From an uncultured Clostridia bacterium (lineage in GTDB: Bacteria; Bacillota; Clostridia; TANB77; CAG-508), in the NCBI GenBank assembly GCA_944392455.1, contig CALXWP010000012.1, positions 1 through 42,037 of the forward strand: 42,037 nucleotides of DNA. Direction: 5' to 3'. Shown here in pieces: positions 35,088 to 42,037 of the stretch; the first letter of the stretch is position 1, and every line of letters begins with the position of its first letter. A program made the translations under genes and the position numbers. Below the pieces are notes generated by a model. That model made no database searches. It was not told the origin of the DNA and saw only the letters and a list, made by a program, of their open reading frames with translations.

Positions 35088-36329
35088 TTATACTGCTTCT
35101 TTACTCACTTTAGTTTCTTCTCTTTTGGTCTTTTTTGCTACTTTTTTGTATTCTCCTTCTGATGTATAAGAATTATATAGATTTCTCATAACTCCTAATT
35201 CTACAAGTTTATTTTTATAGAATTTAATAATCTTATAATATTTGTTTTCATTTGTTAATACTTGTTTTAAATCATTTCTAATAAACAATATTTCTTTCTG
35301 TTTTATATATTCATCATAATTTGTATCTTTGATTTTTTCTATTTCTTTATATTTATCCCAGAACTTTTTAAAATCTTCTCTTTGAGCTGGTTTTTCCCAA
35401 TAAATCTTTGTACTTAATAATTTTGCATTATATTCTTCCATTATATTAATTAATAGTGAATATGCTTTTTCTTGTTTTCTTAGTACTTTTGTATCTACTA
35501 TTAAGCTTCTAGCATCATTTAACAATTTAACATAGCATTGTTCTGCTACAACTAAAGGTAAACTATGTGTAAATAATTTTCTACTTAATCCTAGAAGAAT
35601 TGTATTTTTTTCTATTACATCATTTTGATCTAATTTTCCAACTGAAAATCTATCAAAATTATCATATTCATCTAATATTTCTTTATATGTATCATTTTGT
35701 TCAATTTCAAATTTGATTGGTAAAATGTTTGAAATGTATTCTTCTAATGTTTTAAATATTTTATTGTATATTTCGTCTTTTTCTCCATCTGTTATATTGT
35801 CAGCAAGTCTAATTGAATAATGTTTTAACAAACCTTTATATAGAGTTTCTGTTTCTGTACAATAAAACTTTTTATATCTTTCAATTACTTTTGGTTTATC
35901 ATTTAAAACATTTTGATAATCTAATCCAATTAAATATATTTGTTTTTTATATTTATATTCTGTATATCCACTTTCTTTTAAATGTGTTATCATATAATAC
36001 TGTGATAATGCTTCTTTCTCAAATTCAGTTGCAGTATCATTCTTTACTTTTTTGTATATAGAGTCCATTATATGTTTATCTATTGATTCAAGATACAATG
36101 CATAAGTATCATCTAACTTTTTAGATAATGCTTCTTTTTTTTCTGCTTCTTCTGTACTATTTAAGTTTTCAAATACTTTTAGCACATTGTTTCTCTTCAT
36201 TGTAATTATTACGCCATTTAATCCTATTTTTGTTGGTATAAGTAGTTTACTAATTGTGCTTGTTATCCTTGAGAAAAATGTTCTTTCTGAATTATAAATT
36301 CTTACACTTCTTTCTTCCATTTTATCCAT
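35088..36329 (-). CDS. Unknown helical protein at the usual phoH/yqfF position
   Basis: A 413-residue, highly charged, mostly helical protein without signal peptide or clear membrane segment. No family is recognised. It lies between yqfD and the ybeY fusion, where Firmicutes normally carry phoH and yqfF (an HD-domain membrane protein). Its sequence shows neither a PhoH P-loop nor an HD motif. The N terminus repeats short basic stretches, and the C terminus ends in lysine-rich KKVAKKTKREETK. Two starts are possible, 36329 and 36320, each with a nearby AAAGG or GGAAG. Co-transcription with ybeY and yqfD is likely from the short gaps. Confidence 0.75.
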   Translation of the reverse strand: MDKMEERSVRIYNSERTFFSRITSTISKLLIPTKIGLNGVIITMKRNNVLKVFENLNSTEEAEKKEALSKKLDDTYALYLESIDKHIMDSIYKKVKNDTATEFEKEALSQYYMITHLKESGYTEYKYKKQIYLIGLDYQNVLNDKPKVIERYKKFYCTETETLYKGLLKHYSIRLADNITDGEKDEIYNKIFKTLEEYISNILPIKFEIEQNDTYKEILDEYDNFDRFSVGKLDQNDVIEKNTILLGLSRKLFTHSLPLVVAEQCYVKLLNDARSLIVDTKVLRKQEKAYSLLINIMEEYNAKLLSTKIYWEKPAQREDFKKFWDKYKEIEKIKDTNYDEYIKQKEILFIRNDLKQVLTNENKYYKIIKFYKNKLVELGVMRNLYNSYTSEGEYKKVAKKTKREETKVSKEAV

Positions 36330-36366
36330 CCTTTCTCTTCCTTTGTTTGTTTCTTAAATAATTATA

Positions 36367-37549
36367 TTAAAAAACTATTTTTTCTTCTAAGCCAATTTCT
36401 TCTTTTACTTCATAAATGAGTTCTACTTCTATATAGTCTTTTTCTGTTCTTACATTTATTTTTTTATCTGTTATTTCTTTATCTTCTATATCACTTTTTA
36501 GTTCTTCTTCTGCTTTTTCTATTCCTATCTCTTTTGCTTCTTCTACACTATGTATAATAGGTACTTCATTATATTCTTTATATTCATATTTAATTATCTC
36601 AATCGGCAAATAGAAATTTGAAAATAATTTTAATTTTTCTGTCGTCTCTATTGTATCATATTTTTCAAATTTTGGAATACTTTTATGCAAATTTATTTGA
36701 AAATTATTTATCTTTACGGAATATTTAGTCTCAAGGCTTCCTGTTTCTTCTTTTTTAGTCTCCTGAAGATAAACTTTTTGAGTATTTTTATACCAAACTT
36801 TTGCCTGAACTTCGCCTATAGAGTGGACATACTGCCTTCCTGTGTATTTTCCTTCTAGCCATCCTGCAATCAAAATATCTCCTTTTTTTACAACATCTCC
36901 CTCTTTTACTAGGGGCGTACCATTTCCAGCACTTATCTTTGTTATTATTCCATCTTTATTAGCAACAATATTGCAATATTCTTCTTCATCAATAATTTCC
37001 GGTTTTTCATCAGCTTCTTCTATTTTTATAATTGCATTAGTACCTTTTATTTCTATTCCTACCCACGCAATATCGTCTCTTTCAAGTCTTATTTTATTTA
37101 TTATTTCCTTTGTATCAATACTATTTTTTAATACTCCTGTTTTTAGTCCTTCTTGATTTACTAAATCTATTATCTCTCCTTTAGATATATTTGAACTACA
37201 TTCAATTTCAATATTCCATATAAAATGAGATAAACTAAAAATTAATAAGAATATTAGTAGGAGTAAAATAATAAATACTTTTCTTTTTTTATATTTCTTC
37301 ACTACAAATGGTAATCCTTTTTTTGCTTGTATTTTTATTTTACATTTTGTTTTTTTACTTATTTCCCTTAATCTTTTAAAATCTTTTTTATCTATATCAG
37401 CTATTAATGTTATATTATCTTTTCTTTCTAAATCCCACAATATTATTTGTTTTTTTGCACATAAATTTATAAATCTTTCTATATAGTATCCTTCTACTGA
37501 AATTCTTACATAACCGATTACAATATTGTAGCATCCTATTTAAGCCCAA
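36367..37549 (-). CDS. yqfD: Sporulation protein YqfD, needs +1 frameshift at CGG near its start
   Basis: Membrane protein of the YqfD family, needed for efficient sporulation. The intact frame from 37440 lacks the family N terminus. Reading from TTG at 37549 (GGAGG eight bases upstream, just after yqfC) gives 11 codons ending in MLQYCN, then CGG. Skipping the C at 37516 gives GYVRISVEGYYIERFINLC, the conserved YqfD start, and runs to 36367 for about 393 residues, the usual length. One transmembrane helix follows (VFIILLLLIFLLIFSLSHFI) and then an outer domain with GTPLVKEGDVVKKGDILIAG. The alternative is a sequence error, but the break falls exactly at a CGG, as in accA. Confidence 0.82.
37511..37519 (-). 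other. +1 frameshift site in yqfD (AAT CGG T)
   Basis: Read on the minus strand the site is AAT-CGG-TTA. Skipping the C at 37516 continues as GGT TAT GTA and restores the YqfD N terminus. Confidence 0.65.
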
Positions 37550-37552
37550 TAT

Positions 37553-37840
37553 TTATTCCTCCCCATTATCTATTGTGTTTTCAAAATCAATACCTTCAAT
37601 TTTTCCTGTAATTATCAAATCATCAGTATTCATTTCTTCTAAATTTAAATTAAATCCATTAATATTTATAATTCCTATATATGTATTTAATCTTACAAAA
37701 TAGTCCTGATATTCCAAAATTCCTTTATGATTTTCTATCAACACTTTTTCAAATCCCATTATTGTTATCTTAGGATTATCTGTACTTAGTTCCGTAGGTA
37801 TTTCAAGAATCTCATCTATTTTTCTTGCCTTCCTTCTCAT
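37553..37840 (-). CDS. yqfC: YabP/YqfC-family sporulation protein
   Basis: A 95-residue protein of the YabP/YqfC family, small proteins expressed in sporulation. It has the family pattern ITIMGFEKVLIENHKGIL followed by the short strands VRLNTYIGIININGFNL. The ATG follows GGGAGG. yqfD begins 3 bases after its stop. Together they indicate that the lineage makes spores or descends from spore-formers. B. subtilis yqfC and yqfD are adjacent in the same way. Confidence 0.88.
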   Translation of the reverse strand: MRRKARKIDEILEIPTELSTDNPKITIMGFEKVLIENHKGILEYQDYFVRLNTYIGIININGFNLNLEEMNTDDLIITGKIEGIDFENTIDNGEE

Positions 37841-37919
37841 ATTTCCTCCCTATTATATTCATATTTTCATTTTATGAACTAAGTATTAAATTATTACTGA
37901 AAATAAACTATTTTAAATG

Positions 37920-37970
37920 TATAAAACTCTTAGTGTTGGCGTAAAGCTCGTCAATCTTCAGAGTTTTATA
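37920..37970. other. Strong nested hairpin upstream of yqfC
   Basis: A perfect 11-bp outer stem, TATAAAACTCT (37920-37930) with AGAGTTTTATA (37960-37970), encloses an inner stem TTGGCG (37936-37941) with CGTCAA (37949-37954). No T-run follows on the minus strand. It could be a leader structure of the yqfC mRNA, a plus-strand terminator or a small RNA. Confidence 0.5.
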
Positions 37971-38002
37971 CTCTTATTTTCTTTTTAAATTTCTTATTAC
38001 AT

Positions 38003-38048
38003 AAAAAAAGCGGGATTGATGCATCACACCAATCCCTTTTGTTTTTTT
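38003..38048 (-). terminator. Terminator after the 79-codon orphan ORF
   Basis: GGGATTGATG (38012-38021) pairs with CACCAATCCC (38027-38036) with one mismatch, flanked by A- and T-runs. Confidence 0.8.
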
Positions 38049-38084
38049 GCCTCAATTGTGGAGATGTTCTAACTCCCTTTTCCT

Positions 38085-38324
38085 TTAAAATCCATTCAAC
38101 ATATTCTTCACGTAGCACACAGTTGTACCTGTTTGCTTTTCAAGGATCTTTCCTTGAATTCTTGGAATCATGGAGAATTTATCTAAGACACAATTTCTAG
38201 GTATAACTAGTTTTGTTTCATTTGCATCTAGTACAAATCCTCCTTTCTCTATTCCAATTAACTTCCGAACATATTGCATAGAAGCTTTAGGATTGAGAAT
38301 TAAGATTTTTTCAATTATACTCAC
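38085..38324 (-). CDS. Orphan 79-codon ORF with its own promoter and terminator, contains CGG
   Basis: A GTG-started ORF with AGGGAG at proper spacing, a good promoter (38380-38408) and a terminator (38003-38048). I do not recognise a family. A central stretch, GFVLDANETKLVIPRNCVLD, has a weak similarity to SpoVT/AbrB-like or peptidase-like folds that I would not rely on. Codon 20 is CGG, in GTT-CGG-AAG. If CGG causes a +1 shift as in accA, translation would stop two codons later (GGA AGT TAA) and yield only 21 residues. So either this ORF is read by ordinary decoding of CGG, or the full frame is not made. Composition is nearly native. Confidence 0.5.
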   Translation of the reverse strand: MSIIEKILILNPKASMQYVRKLIGIEKGGFVLDANETKLVIPRNCVLDKFSMIPRIQGKILEKQTGTTVCYVKNMLNGF

Positions 38325-38379
38325 ATTATTCTCCCTTCGTGTCGAGGCCTTTACGTATAAGGTATTTTACCTAATCTTC

Positions 38380-38408
38380 ATTATATCATATTTTATGTAA
38401 TCTTTCAA
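38380..38408 (-). promoter_or_regulatory. Promoter of the 79-codon orphan ORF
   Basis: TTGAAA (38408-38403), a 17-base spacer and TATAAT (38385-38380) on the minus strand. One of the best promoter matches in the window. Confidence 0.75.
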
Positions 38409-38440
38409 TTTTATAAGATAAGCATAAACTAAATTTTAAA

Positions 38441-38860
38441 TTAATATTCAAATTCATCTAAACTTTTGAATTCATATCCCATGCTTTTTATTTCTTTTAT
38501 ACAACTATCTAAAATATTACTATTATCTTTTGATGTACTATGTAATAACATTACTTCTCCATTGTGAACATTTTCTATTATTTTTTCTTTTCCATATTCT
38601 TCTCTTCCCTGTTTATTCTCATCCCAATCATCATATGCAAAAGACCACATTACTGTTGTATAACCTAATGTATTTGTATATTCAACTGTTCTTTCACTAT
38701 ATTCTCCTTTCGGAGGACGAATATATTTCATTTCATAACCAAATTTATCATATAATGCTGTATGTAATTCCATTACATCTTCTTTTATTACTTCATTACT
38801 AACTTCAGGCATACAAATATGATCTGCCGTATGATTTCCTAATTTCTTAATGTCTATTTT
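38441..38860 (-). pseudogene. 5'-truncated polysaccharide deacetylase (PdaA-like), C-terminal part
   Basis: The frame is open from an in-frame TAA at 38863 down to the stop at 38441, without a proper start. It encodes the second half of a NodB-domain deacetylase: GNHTADH (metal-binding histidines), YIRPPKGEYSERT, MWSFAYDDWDENKQ and MLLHSTSKDN. The signal peptide and the first catalytic motif (the TFDDG region) are absent. Homology to PdaA-type spore-cortex deacetylases begins at GNHT (about 38839), very close to the end of the neighbouring serine recombinase gene. The gene therefore looks cut by an inserted element. The missing 5' half is not in this window. Confidence 0.85.
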
Positions 38861-38902
38861 TTAGCGATTGATTAATCGCTTCTACCTTTTATTTATATGT
38901 AT

Positions 38903-40538
38903 TTATTTCATCCCAGCATTAGGATACTTTTGAAATATAAATTTAATTTTGATATTTTTTTCTTTGTCAAATTCAATTTTTTCAATTAACTTTTCTAATA
39001 TCATTTTATTGGTCTTTTCCATTTTTAAGAACTCGTTTGCTATTTGTTTTATTTCTTTAAAATTAACTTTTTGAGATTTTTGATTTTTTTCTTCTAATCC
39101 TTTCTCTATCTCTTTTATTTCTTTTAAAATTTTATTTCGCTCTTTTTGCTTTTTTTCATAAACAGTTTTAAAATCTTCTATTTGTATAATTTTATTTATT
39201 TTATCTTGATATATTTCTTCAATTGTATTTTCTATATTTTTTAATGTTTGGTTTAATTCTTGTAGTTTTGTTTGTAATAAATTGCTTTTACTTTTAGCCT
39301 CTTTTTCTGCTTGTTCATATATCTGTTTTATTTCTTTTTCTGATAAATCTATTTTTTTTATTTCATCTTTTATCGTTTCATTTACCGCCTTTTCTATTAA
39401 ATTTGCTGAAATTTGTTTGCAATCACATAATCCACTGTAATTATTTCTTTTAGAACAAATAAAATAGGTCGCTCTCCAAACAGTTCCATTTTTTCTTTTT
39501 TCTTCTCTACATCTTAAAGTTGCTTTATTTCCACATTCCATGCAATATACGAATCCTTTAAGTGGGTGGTCATATTTCCTATCTTTAGTTTTGGTATATC
39601 CATTTAGTTTCTCTTGTGCTTTATTCCAAGTTTCAATATCTATAATTGGCTCATGCATATTCTCTAGGACAATATGTTCTTCTTTTTTGGTGCATCTTAC
39701 TTTTGCTATTTTATGACTTACTTTTTGAAATTTTCTTCCTACTACACTTCCGAAGATAAACTTCATTTCTTAAAATTTTTCCTATTTGTGCCCTAAGCCA
39801 CACATATTTTCCATTTGGATTTACACTTTTTCTTTTCATATATGTGGGTATTTTTAAATATATGGCTGGTGGCTCTATTTCTCTTCTATTTAGTTCATCT
39901 GCTATTTTTATTGTTGACATTCCTTTATTGACATACATATCAAAAATTTCTTTTACAATTTCAGAGCTATATTTATCAGGTACTAAATGATTTTTTATTT
40001 CTGTATCTTTTTTATATCCATATGGTGGAATTCCTGCTTGATATTCTCCTTTTTCGATTTTTCTTTGTTTTACACTTTTAATTTTATTAGATATGTCTTG
40101 TGCATAATAGTCATTAAAACTTAGTTTAAATGTTAAAAATTGCAATCCGTCTGGCTTTATTGTGTCTACATTGTCTCCAATAGCTATGTACCTTATATTA
40201 TTCGCAGGTAAAAATCTTTCTAAATAATAGCCAGTATCTATATGGTCTCTTCCAAATCTTGATAAGTCTTTTGTTATGATACAATCTATTTTTTCATCTT
40301 CTATATCTTTTAGCATTTTCTGAAATCCTGGTCTATTAAAATTTGTACCTGTATAGCCATCATCCACATATTCTCCTGCCTCAATCATTTCTTCATGTTC
40401 TAATATGTAATTATCAATAATATCTCTTTGATTTTCTACACTTTCACTTTCTCGGTCATCTCCATCTTCACGAGATAACCTTATGTATTTGGCAACTCTT
40501 ATATTTCTATAACTATTTACTCTATTTATTTTTATCAC
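38903..40538 (-). CDS. Large serine recombinase, needs +1 frameshift at CGG
   Basis: A recombinase of about 544 residues if one base is skipped. The N part (262 codons) has the catalytic serine S22 in YIRLSRED, the ITKDLSRFGRDHIDTG segment and a recombinase domain ending in KILRNEVYL. CGG then follows. Dropping the C at 39752 leads into GSVVGRKFQKVSHKIAKV, the normal continuation, then a zinc ribbon (CMECG ... FICSKRN ... CDC) and a coiled coil. The start is GTG at 40538. It lies about 60 bases from the truncated deacetylase and probably belongs to an element inserted there. It may be active only if the frameshift happens. Confidence 0.82.
39747..39755 (-). other. +1 frameshift site in the second serine recombinase (CTT CGG A)
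   Basis: On the minus strand CTT-CGG-AAG. Skipping the C at 39752 continues as GGA AGT GTA. The local sequence TTCGGAAG is identical to that at the accA site and to that in the orphan ORF at 38085-38324. Confidence 0.65.
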
Positions 40539-40620
40539 TCCCTTTCGAGAGTAAATAGCCTATTCAAAGCATAATTGGATTATAACGTGCTCTTTTATAA
40601 TTGTCAGCCTTAAATAAGCG

Positions 40621-40740
40621 TTATTTTTCATTCATAGTTATATAATTTATGTATTGTTCTTTTAGTAATTCTGTAATTATCTCTTTTAAATTTTCTTTTC
40701 CATATTCAATTTGTATATTAACATTTTGTCCATTTTTCAT
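40621..40740 (-). CDS. 39-residue protein upstream of the serine recombinase
   Basis: A small frame (MKNGQNVNIQIEYGKENLK, then 20 residues) with AAGGAG about 10 bases before its ATG. Short proteins of this shape, with a beta strand (V-x-I-x-I-E-Y-G) and one amphipathic helix, commonly precede serine recombinases of Firmicutes elements. It probably belongs to the same element. Function unknown. Confidence 0.6.
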   Translation of the reverse strand: MKNGQNVNIQIEYGKENLKEIITELLKEQYINYITMNEK

Positions 40741-40866
40741 TTTATCTTTGCTCCTTTTTAGTTTTGTTTAATCTTATGAATGATATTTTAAATTATTCCT
40801 CTACTATTAAGGTCTATTATAAAATATGAAAATCGGACAAATTTTTAAAATTTTTTAATCACAAAA

Positions 40867-40891
40867 AAGAGATATCATTTTGATACCTCTT
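40867..40891 (-). terminator. Terminator of the Nudix gene
   Basis: AAGAGATATC (40867-40876) pairs with GATACCTCTT (40882-40891) with one mismatch. A T-run follows on the minus strand. Confidence 0.75.
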
Positions 40892-40927
40892 ATACATATA
40901 TATTTTTTTTACGATAAAACATATAAT

Positions 40928-41356
40928 TTATCTTTCTATTTCTTGTTCCTTAAAAAATCCATCTTGCTTTAAATCCGGTATTATCTTTAATTTTAGTGTA
41001 GGATTGCATAATATACCTTTCTTTTCATAGTCTAAATCAATCCATAAAGCTTCTTTTATTTCATTTCTTACGGCTATATTATTAGATTTTAACTTAGTAA
41101 TATATGTCGTTTGTTGAAAATCTTCACCTTCTTCAAATATTGCTTTATCTAAATATTGTTTATAATATTTTAACTCTTTAATTTCAGCACCCAATTCTTC
41201 TAATAATTCTCTTCTTAATGTCTGCTCATTGCTTTCATTCTCTTCTCTTTTTCCTCCTGGCAAAATACATTCTTTTCTATTGTTTATTGTTTTCTTTCTT
41301 AATACTAATAACTCTCCTTTTTCATTAAAAATTAACGCAGCTATATGATCTATCAT
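40928..41356 (-). CDS. Nudix hydrolase
   Basis: A 142-residue pyrophosphohydrolase of the Nudix superfamily. The Nudix box is complete: G35 to G56, GKREENESNEQTLRREL, then LEELGA, fitting G-x5-E-x7-REUxEExGU. The substrate cannot be told. The ATG follows GAGGAGG. It lies in the accessory region between the recombinase and a decayed gene. Such genes are frequent cargo. Confidence 0.9.
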   Translation of the reverse strand: MIDHIAALIFNEKGELLVLRKKTINNRKECILPGGKREENESNEQTLRRELLEELGAEIKELKYYKQYLDKAIFEEGEDFQQTTYITKLKSNNIAVRNEIKEALWIDLDYEKKGILCNPTLKLKIIPDLKQDGFFKEQEIER

Positions 41357-41377
41357 ATTTAAATCCTCCTCTAAAAA

Positions 41378-41588
41378 TTACATATCTATTTTTTTGTTTA
41401 TGCATTTCATCTAACATTTGTTTAGTTTTTTCGTCTATATTCTCTTTTTTTATACCATAAAAAAATTAGGTGTTAAAACTATCTTTCCATCTAATGTAAG
41501 TTTCTCTTAAATTTTAATAAATTCATCTTTAAATTTAATTGAACCACATAATGTTATTATTTTATATTCATGTATCAATTTCAATCAC
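41378..41588 (-). pseudogene. Decayed nucleoside 2-deoxyribosyltransferase-like gene
   Basis: The frame reads KIITLCGSIKFKDEFIKI, a TAA stop, then EKLTLDGKIVLTPNFF. After one missing base in a T-run it continues as GIKKENIDEKTKQMLDEMH. A further A-run change and a stop end it. The pieces fit the N-terminal half of short proteins related to nucleoside 2-deoxyribosyltransferases (opening LCGSxKFKDEF). The rest is missing. Here the damage is a nonsense codon plus homopolymer changes, not CGG, so this is true decay. Confidence 0.7.
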
Positions 41589-41627
41589 TCGCTTTCTTTT
41601 TTATTAGTTCATTATAAAAGGCAGGAA

Positions 41628-41648
41628 AGAGATACAGAATGTATCTCT
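41628..41648. repeat. Perfect 8-bp hairpin in the gap before the DUF4160 gene's end
   Basis: AGAGATAC (41628-41635) pairs with GTATCTCT (41641-41648). Smaller inverted repeats (TCTGTA/TACAGA) follow to about 41705. It may terminate the minus-strand DUF4160 transcript. Nothing else is supported in 41589-41743. Confidence 0.45.
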
Positions 41649-41743
41649 CAAACACATAGAAAAACAAGTTTTCTAGTTCTCTGCTTTCTGTAAAATAATA
41701 CAGAGAAAATACAGAGTTCCCACTTCGGTATATTTTATAAATA

Positions 41744-42023
41744 TTAACAATAAAATCTGACTTCTTGTTCTGGAAAATGTTTTTTCCACTCTGATATTAT
41801 ATAAAAATAGTTATTATCTACCGATTCCAACAATTCTGTTAGTTCTTTACTTGGAATTTTACTTTTATTATTTGCTAAAATACAACCACCGCTTTTAGTT
41901 AGCCATACTTTTGTAGAATTAGGTGTTGGTTTTCCTTTTGAAATGTGTATATGAATAGGCTCATTATTTTCATTTGACCAAAAATAAATTTTGTATCCGT
42001 AAAATTTCTAGTATATTAGGCAC
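41744..42023 (-). CDS. DUF4160 protein, needs +1 frameshift at CGG
   Basis: A protein of about 92 residues. From GTG at 42023, with AGGAGG eight bases upstream, eight codons read MPNILEIL and then CGG. Skipping the C at 41999 gives GYKIYFWSNENNEPIHIHI and a normal DUF4160 protein to the stop at 41744. The family usually begins MPxILRIxGYxFxFYSNE, so the restored junction is exact. DUF4160 proteins are small, often paired with a DUF2442 partner in putative toxin-antitoxin-like or mobile contexts. The partner would lie upstream, outside the window. Confidence 0.8.
41994..42002 (-). other. +1 frameshift site in the DUF4160 gene (TTA CGG A)
   Basis: On the minus strand TTA-CGG-ATA. Skipping the C at 41999 continues as GGA TAC AAA and restores the family sequence. 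Confidence 0.65.
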
Positions 42024-42037
42024 TAAGAATCCCTCCT

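Noticed and set aside
37440..37440. TTG at 37440 as the start of yqfD
   Set aside because: It has no ribosome binding site, and the conserved YqfD N terminus is encoded upstream in the same frame once the CGG shift is allowed.
37522..37523. An extra T in the yqfD start region as the cause of the frame change
   Set aside because: It also restores the frame, but skipping the C of the CGG six bases later fits as well or better and matches the three other sites; kept only as the error-based alternative.
41378..41588. Fifth CGG frameshift in the deoxyribosyltransferase-like remnant
   Set aside because: It is broken by a TAA stop and homopolymer changes and contains no CGG, so it is ordinary decay.
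5284..42002. Random sequencing or assembly errors as explanation of the four frame changes
   Set aside because: Errors would not be expected to hit only CGG and always restore GGA/GGT glycine, while many other GGA/GGT and CTTCC contexts in the window are intact. Not fully excluded without reads.
1..42037. CRISPR array, rRNA or tRNA genes
   Set aside because: No regularly spaced repeats and no recognisable rRNA or tRNA sequence on either strand.

Overview
The window looks like chromosome of an uncultured low-GC, Gram-positive anaerobe of the Clostridia type. The DNA is strongly AT-rich, with type II fatty-acid synthesis genes, a three-subunit NADH-linked [FeFe] hydrogenase, the sporulation genes yqfC and yqfD, and the Firmicutes era-yqzL-recO block. 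No rRNA, tRNA or CRISPR array was seen. Species cannot be named from the sequence alone.

Layout. 1-2.8 kb: accessory DNA with a PIN-domain toxin/partner pair and a large serine recombinase. 2.8-3.8 kb: prs. 3.97-13.3 kb: a fatty-acid operon on the minus strand, transcribed fabH-fabD-fabG-fabF-accB-fabZ-accC-accD-accA-fabI. It is interrupted between fabZ and accC by a foreign-looking gene on the plus strand. 13.4-13.6 kb: a GC-richer, highly structured intergenic element. 13.6-18.2 kb: rimO, a CapA-like protein and a divergent acyl-CoA synthetase. 18.2-24.9 kb: rng, pth and a small surface-glycan set (two glycosyltransferases, an F420-dehydrogenase-beta-like Fe-S protein, a polysaccharide pyruvyl transferase). 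25.1-27.0 kb: recO, yqzL, era. 27.2-31.7 kb: a hydrogenase operon with one unknown small protein. 32-37.9 kb: a membrane protein, a DUF3048 protein, a YbeY-DgkA-PAP2-like fusion, an unknown helical protein, yqfD and yqfC. 38-42 kb: accessory DNA with an orphan gene, a polysaccharide-deacetylase gene cut off at its 5' side next to a second large serine recombinase, a Nudix hydrolase, a decayed gene and a DUF4160 gene.

The main observation concerns decoding. Four unrelated genes (accA, yqfD, the second serine recombinase and the DUF4160 gene) are each broken by a one-base frame change. At each break the codon met in frame is CGG. Skipping its C and reading the next three bases (GGA or GGT, glycine) restores the conserved protein. 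Scanning by eye, I found no in-frame CGG in the other apparently native genes. The only other in-frame CGG codons are in two orphan ORFs, at 7898-8233 and 38085-38324. The pattern suggests that CGG is not an ordinary arginine codon here and that ribosomes shift +1 at it. This includes accA, a core fatty-acid synthesis gene.

Other points of interest are a possible gene-interrupting (skin-like) element at the deacetylase, the three-domain YbeY-DgkA-PAP2 fusion, loss of phoH and yqfF from the usual cluster, and a three-way-junction RNA or DNA element at 13421-13500.
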